From Paenibacillus sp. (GTDB lineage Bacteria > Bacillota > Bacilli > Paenibacillales > Paenibacillaceae): a stretch of DNA of 64,000 bases. The first letter of the stretch is position 1, and each line of letters opens with the position of its first letter. Shown piece after piece: positions 60,974 through 64,000 of the stretch. Where the stretch lies: assembly GCA_017512705.1 (NCBI GenBank), contig JAFWEX010000150.1:62001-126000 (forward strand), read 5' to 3'. Position numbers and translations under genes: made by a program. The notes beneath the pieces were generated by a model, which saw only the letters and a program-made list of their open reading frames with translations, was not told the DNA's origin and searched no databases.

Positions 60974-61357
60974 TTATGAACCATAGGGTGCTCCAAACTC
61001 GATGATATTTCGATCCGGATCCAGAATAAAAATCTGAGCAAACCCAGCGACACTATCGGGTCTTGCTTCATATTCAATCCCCTGTTGTTCCAGCCATGCT
61101 ATGGTTTCTGAATAACTAACTACCCAGATGGCAAAATGTCCATCTGTTGTATCAATTCCTGCCTCCCTCAATGTGTGGCCTTCTGGATGCTGCAGCAGAT
61201 GAAGCTGCTGACTACCGATAGCATACCAGGTTCCCGTTGAACGAAATGGCGGGCGTTCGATCTCCTGCATACCCAATAATCCAGAATAGAACTTTTTTGC
61301 TGTCTCCAGGTCTCGAACGGCCAAACTTACATGATGAATATGTGCATATCTAATCAT
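60974..61357 (-). CDS. VOC/glyoxalase-family protein
   Basis: A 127-residue single-subunit vicinal oxygen chelate protein. The paired beta-alpha-beta modules show H-I-H-H-V-S-L-A-V-R-D-L-E-T-A-K-K-F-Y at the start and D-G-H-F-A-I-W-V later, with an end motif I-F-I-L-D-P-D-R-N-I-I-E-F. His and Glu residues fit metal binding, but the function (glyoxalase, dioxygenase or resistance) cannot be told. The ATG 61357 has GGGAGGGG ten bases before it. The frame to 61384 is open but lacks an RBS. Confidence 0.88.
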   Translation of the reverse strand: MIRYAHIHHVSLAVRDLETAKKFYSGLLGMQEIERPPFRSTGTWYAIGSQQLHLLQHPEGHTLREAGIDTTDGHFAIWVVSYSETIAWLEQQGIEYEARPDSVAGFAQIFILDPDRNIIEFGAPYGS

Positions 61358-61524
61358 TTTAGTGTCCCCTCCCAGTAACTCCAACGACTCTTACGTTCAT
61401 CAGTCTATACTATACCATTTTGCAAACGTTCCATGTCCGTCCCCCATTACGATAAAATGTTCCCACTGCCATATACTCCAGTGAAGCTCAAGATCTAGAT
61501 CGAGCTCTAACTTCTAGCCAAATC

Positions 61525-61592
61525 CAAAAAAAACACCCTTGATCTTGATTCGGCTGCCCGCAGGTTATCCCGATATCAGATCAAAGGTGTGT
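61525..61592 (-). terminator. Intrinsic terminator of the DUF6612-like lipoprotein gene
   Basis: Leftward, ACACCTTTGATCT pairs with AGATCAAGGGTGT around a structured loop and is followed by TTTTTTTT. Confidence 0.85.
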
Positions 61593-61601
61593 AGGTTTTA
61601 C

Positions 61602-62462
61602 TTATTTTGCGCTATCCAATGCTTCTTGTGGAACTTTGATTTCTTCTACTTTGTCATGGTTGGAGAACTTTGTATCCATTTTCATGTCCATCGTCATTTT
61701 CTGACCCTCTTGCTCCAATTCCATAACCATATCTACATCAACGCTCTCTAGCAATGAAGTCTCTTTGTTAATCATATATTTCATCTTCATGCTTTTAATT
61801 GTCATTTGCTCAAGCATAGCTTGCAATTGAGCATCTGAACCATTCTGTTCCATAAGGGATTTAGCCAAATCTTTGACATTGTCACCCGATACATCGGCAC
61901 TCATGACATAGCTGTCGCCTTCTTCAGTGATTTTAATGTTCTCTTCCACTTTTTTGAATTGATCCAGCTCTTGTTCTGGATTCATACTTGCTTTCATTTG
62001 CTCGATCAGTTCTTTTGTTTGATCCTCAGGGATCGTTACCCATTGGTCACCCACTTGAGAGTAAATGTTATCGGAAGTGATATATTGCTTCACATTTTGC
62101 ATACCTTGTCCAGGCATATCCAACTCTACCTCTTGATAGATCGTCATTGGATCTTTGATGATATCCATTTTCAGAGAAGTTTTAACTTCCTGATCCTGAG
62201 ATTGCTCACCAGCAACCACTTTGATTTTCTGATCAATATTAGCTTCAGTAGTGAAGCTTTTCAGTGCTTTCGATGCTTCACTTGTTTTTGCAAGCAATTC
62301 ATCCAGTGTAGGTACAGCTGCTTTCTGTTCAGCTGGTTCGTTGCTTTCAGTTGCTGTTTCGTTTCCTGCTGACGGCGTTGCGGATTTATCTGTCTCGTTT
62401 CCACAAGCTGCCAAGCTTACTGCTAGTAATGCCCCAATCATAATTGTTGTCCACTTCTTCAA
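61602..62462 (-). CDS. DUF6612-like lipoprotein
   Basis: A 286-residue exported protein. The signal peptide ends L-A-A-C-G-N. A low-complexity linker (T-P-S-A-G-N-E-T-A-T-E) follows. The mature region fits the DUF6612 family, with Q-D-Q-E-V-K-T-S-L-K-M-D-I and E-L-D-Q-F-K-K-V-E-E-N-I-K, ending in a Met/Lys-rich segment (T-I-K-S-M-K-M-K-Y-M-I-N-K, M-T-M-D-M-K-M-D). The family resembles outer-membrane lipoprotein carrier-like folds. The role is unknown. The RBS is AGGAGGATATC. It has its own terminator. Confidence 0.86.
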   Translation of the reverse strand: MKKWTTIMIGALLAVSLAACGNETDKSATPSAGNETATESNEPAEQKAAVPTLDELLAKTSEASKALKSFTTEANIDQKIKVVAGEQSQDQEVKTSLKMDIIKDPMTIYQEVELDMPGQGMQNVKQYITSDNIYSQVGDQWVTIPEDQTKELIEQMKASMNPEQELDQFKKVEENIKITEEGDSYVMSADVSGDNVKDLAKSLMEQNGSDAQLQAMLEQMTIKSMKMKYMINKETSLLESVDVDMVMELEQEGQKMTMDMKMDTKFSNHDKVEEIKVPQEALDSAK

Positions 62463-62585
62463 GTTGATATCCTCCTAAAAATTAAAAAGTAATGAGACCA
62501 TTAAACTATTAACCAATAATTTCCGATATTAATCATAATACAGGAGTTCTCTCTGTTATGGAAGCTTATTTGGAAAAACTAATAA

Positions 62586-63008
62586 TTACAAAAAGCGATT
62601 TTTAATCTCAGGTGTGGGCAACATACATGCTTCATCTTTCCCAAACCAGCGATACCGATTACGCGCAACCCAGTTATACGCCACATTCCGAATGAATTTG
62701 GGCACGATTATAAACACATAGAGCAAGGGATATGGAAATTTTAGTCCTTTGGCCAGTTTTAGAGCTGCGGTCGAGCGTGTGTAGTATTCCCCATCTTCAA
62801 TCAGTACAAACGTATCCATGCTGTCTGTACTCAAGCCACCCTTTTCTAATAATTCCTTTGCTACATCCGACTGAAGAGAAGCAAAATGATATTTCCCTTC
62901 CGGGTCACGTTTGATAATCCACTTCGTTATTCCCTGACAGAAATGACACACCCCGTCGACAAGAACAATCGAATGTCCTTCATGTTGATCCTCATAAGCT
63001 GCTGTCAT
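62586..63008 (-). CDS. DCC-family thiol-disulfide oxidoreductase
   Basis: A 140-residue thioredoxin-like protein of the DUF393/YuxK group. The motif V-L-V-D-G-V-C-H-F-C-Q lies near 15-25 (D-G-x-C-x-x-C), and Y-H-F-A-S-L-Q-S near 40-47. A hydrophobic segment (P-L-L-Y-V-F-I-I-V-P) and R-N-R-Y-R-W-F-G-K near the end match the family. Function is unclear, probably disulfide/redox handling at the membrane. AGGAGGC precedes the ATG. No terminator is seen after it. Confidence 0.9.
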   Translation of the reverse strand: MTAAYEDQHEGHSIVLVDGVCHFCQGITKWIIKRDPEGKYHFASLQSDVAKELLEKGGLSTDSMDTFVLIEDGEYYTRSTAALKLAKGLKFPYPLLYVFIIVPKFIRNVAYNWVARNRYRWFGKDEACMLPTPEIKNRFL

Positions 63009-63111
63009 AATGGTAGCCTCCTATTTGTTGCTGTTAGAATACTTACCCACTTTGAACCAACTTTCTCGCTGAATCTAAACTTTATACGTTTATATTTTCT
63101 ATTCCAAAAAA

Positions 63112-63140
63112 GAAAAAAAGCGTAGGCATATGCCCACACT
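63112..63140 (-). terminator. Intrinsic terminator of the small zinc-motif gene
   Basis: Leftward, AGTGTGGGCAT pairs with ATGCCTACGCT (with two G-U pairs), then TTTTTTTC. Confidence 0.8.
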
Positions 63141-63156
63141 CATATTTGTGCACCAA

Positions 63157-63438
63157 TTACTCAGCTTCAGCTAGTGCTTTTTCGATCCATTCGTCCGACA
63201 TTTGTTGATGCAAGTCACCTGACCATTGATCCATACATTTACAGATGAAATCTTTACGACATACAGGGCAAGGAGTTTTCTGCAGACGGCTGATCGCAGT
63301 CATTTTCCAATCTGGAGATTTGGAGTAGAATACACGGCATTTTGTACCATCCACCAGTTGTAACGTAAATTCGTACAGTCCGTCTTTTTCATTTTTGCTG
63401 GCTACTTGCAATTGTGCGATGCTTGGTCTATAAGACAT
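63157..63438 (-). CDS. Small protein with paired cysteine motifs
   Basis: A 93-residue soluble protein. A beta-rich first half (Y-E-F-T-L-Q-L-V-D-G-T-K-C-R-V-F-Y) is followed by T-P-C-P-V-C-R-K-D-F-I-C-K-C, a likely zinc site of four cysteines, and a charged helical end. I do not recognise the family. ATG 63438 has AGGTGAT five bases before it. An in-frame TTG at 63459 is less likely. Confidence 0.8.
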   Translation of the reverse strand: MSYRPSIAQLQVASKNEKDGLYEFTLQLVDGTKCRVFYSKSPDWKMTAISRLQKTPCPVCRKDFICKCMDQWSGDLHQQMSDEWIEKALAEAE

Positions 63439-63543
63439 GGATATCACCTGTGAATTCAAATTTGGTTCATGCTAACCGCACTGACTTTTTTCAGTACTAG
63501 GTCATATTAAAGAAATTTTAGGTCGATGTCAACTCACGTATGC

Positions 63544-63789
63544 TTATCCACCAAACAAAATATCCAGTATCGTTCCAACCTGTCCCTGTTTCTTGCCTTT
63601 CAACACATCTGGATTAAAAACTTCAACGTGCCCACATGAGTTACAGCTTACAAATAAATAGTGGTTGTGTTGAATATCAAATACTTTACTGAGACCCGCT
63701 CCCGACATGGAGACTTCCTTAATACTGCAATCTGTCCCCCGGCATTTGGTGCATACAAATCTTCTCTCAATCATTTCTTCTATACTCAT
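63544..63789 (-). CDS. Zinc-ribbon protein, zinc_ribbon_13-like
   Basis: An 81-residue protein. Two knuckles, F-V-C-T-K-C-R-G and V-S-C-N-S-C-G-H, are separated by about 30 residues, giving a four-cysteine zinc ribbon. The C-terminal tail is K-G-K-K-Q-G-Q-V-G-T-I-L-D. It fits predicted nucleic-acid-binding zinc-ribbon proteins, but a target is unknown. GGGGGGACGTTC precedes the ATG. Confidence 0.85.
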   Translation of the reverse strand: MSIEEMIERRFVCTKCRGTDCSIKEVSMSGAGLSKVFDIQHNHYLFVSCNSCGHVEVFNPDVLKGKKQGQVGTILDILFGG

Positions 63790-63895
63790 GAACGTCCCCC
63801 CTTATGGAATATGTGGCATGAAGTGACTGTTCTGTTATGTAAAAGAGTACGTGCTGATACGGGAAAAATATGCTTCCCTATTCCCCAGATAGGGA

Positions 63896-63927
63896 AATAA
63901 AGCCCTGCTGACTAGCAGCAGGGCTTG
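63896..63927 (-). terminator. Intrinsic terminator of the gene at the window edge
   Basis: AAGCCCTGCTG (63900-63910) pairs with CAGCAGGGCTT (63916-63926). Leftward it is followed by TATTTCC. A TTCCCTAT/ATAGGGAA hairpin lies just beyond (63873-63896). Confidence 0.75.
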
Positions 63928-63962
63928 TACTATAACATCAGGTATCGCTGGATACCCCGCGG

Positions 63963-64000
63963 TTAAACTACATTCAATACAACGTCGATGTTACCGCGTG
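63963..64000 (-). CDS. C-terminal end of an unidentified leftward gene
   Basis: The minus strand reads R-G-N-I-D-V-V-L-N-V-V then TAA at 63963-63965, just upstream of a terminator. Twelve codons are too few to name a family. The reading frame is supported by the stop-to-terminator layout only. Confidence 0.5.
   Translation of the reverse strand, partial: RGNIDVVLNVV

Noticed and set aside
1-64000. CRISPR arrays, insertion sequences, phage genes, tRNA or rRNA genes, toxin-antitoxin pairs
   Set aside because: No spaced direct repeats, transposase or integrase motifs, CCA-ended cloverleafs or rRNA cores were recognised on either strand by reading.

Overview
The window looks like chromosomal DNA of a mid-GC, spore-former-type Firmicute, most probably Paenibacillus or a close relative. 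The evidence is strong AGGAGG-type ribosome binding sites, frequent GTG/TTG starts, Bacillus-type homologues (LplJ, TcyP, YtrA/YtrB-like regulator and ABC pair, MocR regulator), monoderm lipoproteins and a secretin-less Tad pilus cluster. There are no rRNA or tRNA genes, CRISPR arrays, prophage or insertion sequences that I can see. Most of the window is ordinary housekeeping DNA with short intergenic gaps and many intrinsic terminators.

Layout. 1-6.2 kb: SDR fragment, PQQ-type sugar dehydrogenase lipoprotein, M24 peptidase, a small unknown, a queuosine-precursor transporter under a preQ1 riboswitch, and the cystine transporter TcyP. 6.4-8.2 kb: a chemoreceptor. 8.4-19.8 kb: a leftward cobalamin block of eleven genes in two parts. 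Upstream are cobD-cbiZ-cbiB-cobC. Downstream are btuF-btuC-btuD-cobT-cobU-cobS-cobQ, preceded by a promoter, an adenosylcobalamin riboswitch and an intrinsic terminator. No corrin-ring genes are present, so the block covers uptake, remodelling of incomplete corrinoids and assembly of the lower loop.

20-29.3 kb: lipoate ligase LplJ, a Cof-type HAD phosphatase, a TTG-initiated 59-residue membrane protein, a frameshifted FAD monooxygenase divergent from a TetR regulator, an EamA exporter divergent from a MocR regulator, and a YtrA-YtrB-like regulator/ABC operon with its promoter inside a 47-bp perfect palindrome. 29.3-35 kb: an ECF sigma factor just upstream of a ClpP paralogue, an MBL hydrolase, an unknown, and an AT-rich pair (secreted C39-like protein and lipoprotein). 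35-39 kb: a sulfate ABC transporter operon (cysT-cysW-cysA-sbp). 39-49.9 kb: yjbQ, a TetR regulator, an IMPACT protein, pgi, ppnP and tkt (sugar-phosphate genes), a membrane protein, purU, nfo, a DUF2621-like protein and an epimerase.

49.9-60.95 kb: a ten-gene leftward Tad/Flp pilus operon (tadZ, tadA, tadB, tadC, flp, TadE-like, a large TadG-like protein, a second TadE-like protein, a TadV prepilin peptidase, and a DUF6382/FHA protein). Its leader carries a promoter followed by a strong terminator hairpin immediately before the first RBS, which suggests attenuation. 61-64 kb: a VOC-family protein, a lipoprotein, a DCC thiol-disulfide protein, two zinc-ribbon-like small proteins and the end of a further leftward gene.

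The points most worth checking are the Tad leader attenuator and probable CTG start, the sigma factor-ClpP pair, the two-part cobalamin block with its internal riboswitch, and the YtrA-type palindrome. I did not find a clearly new defence or mobile system.
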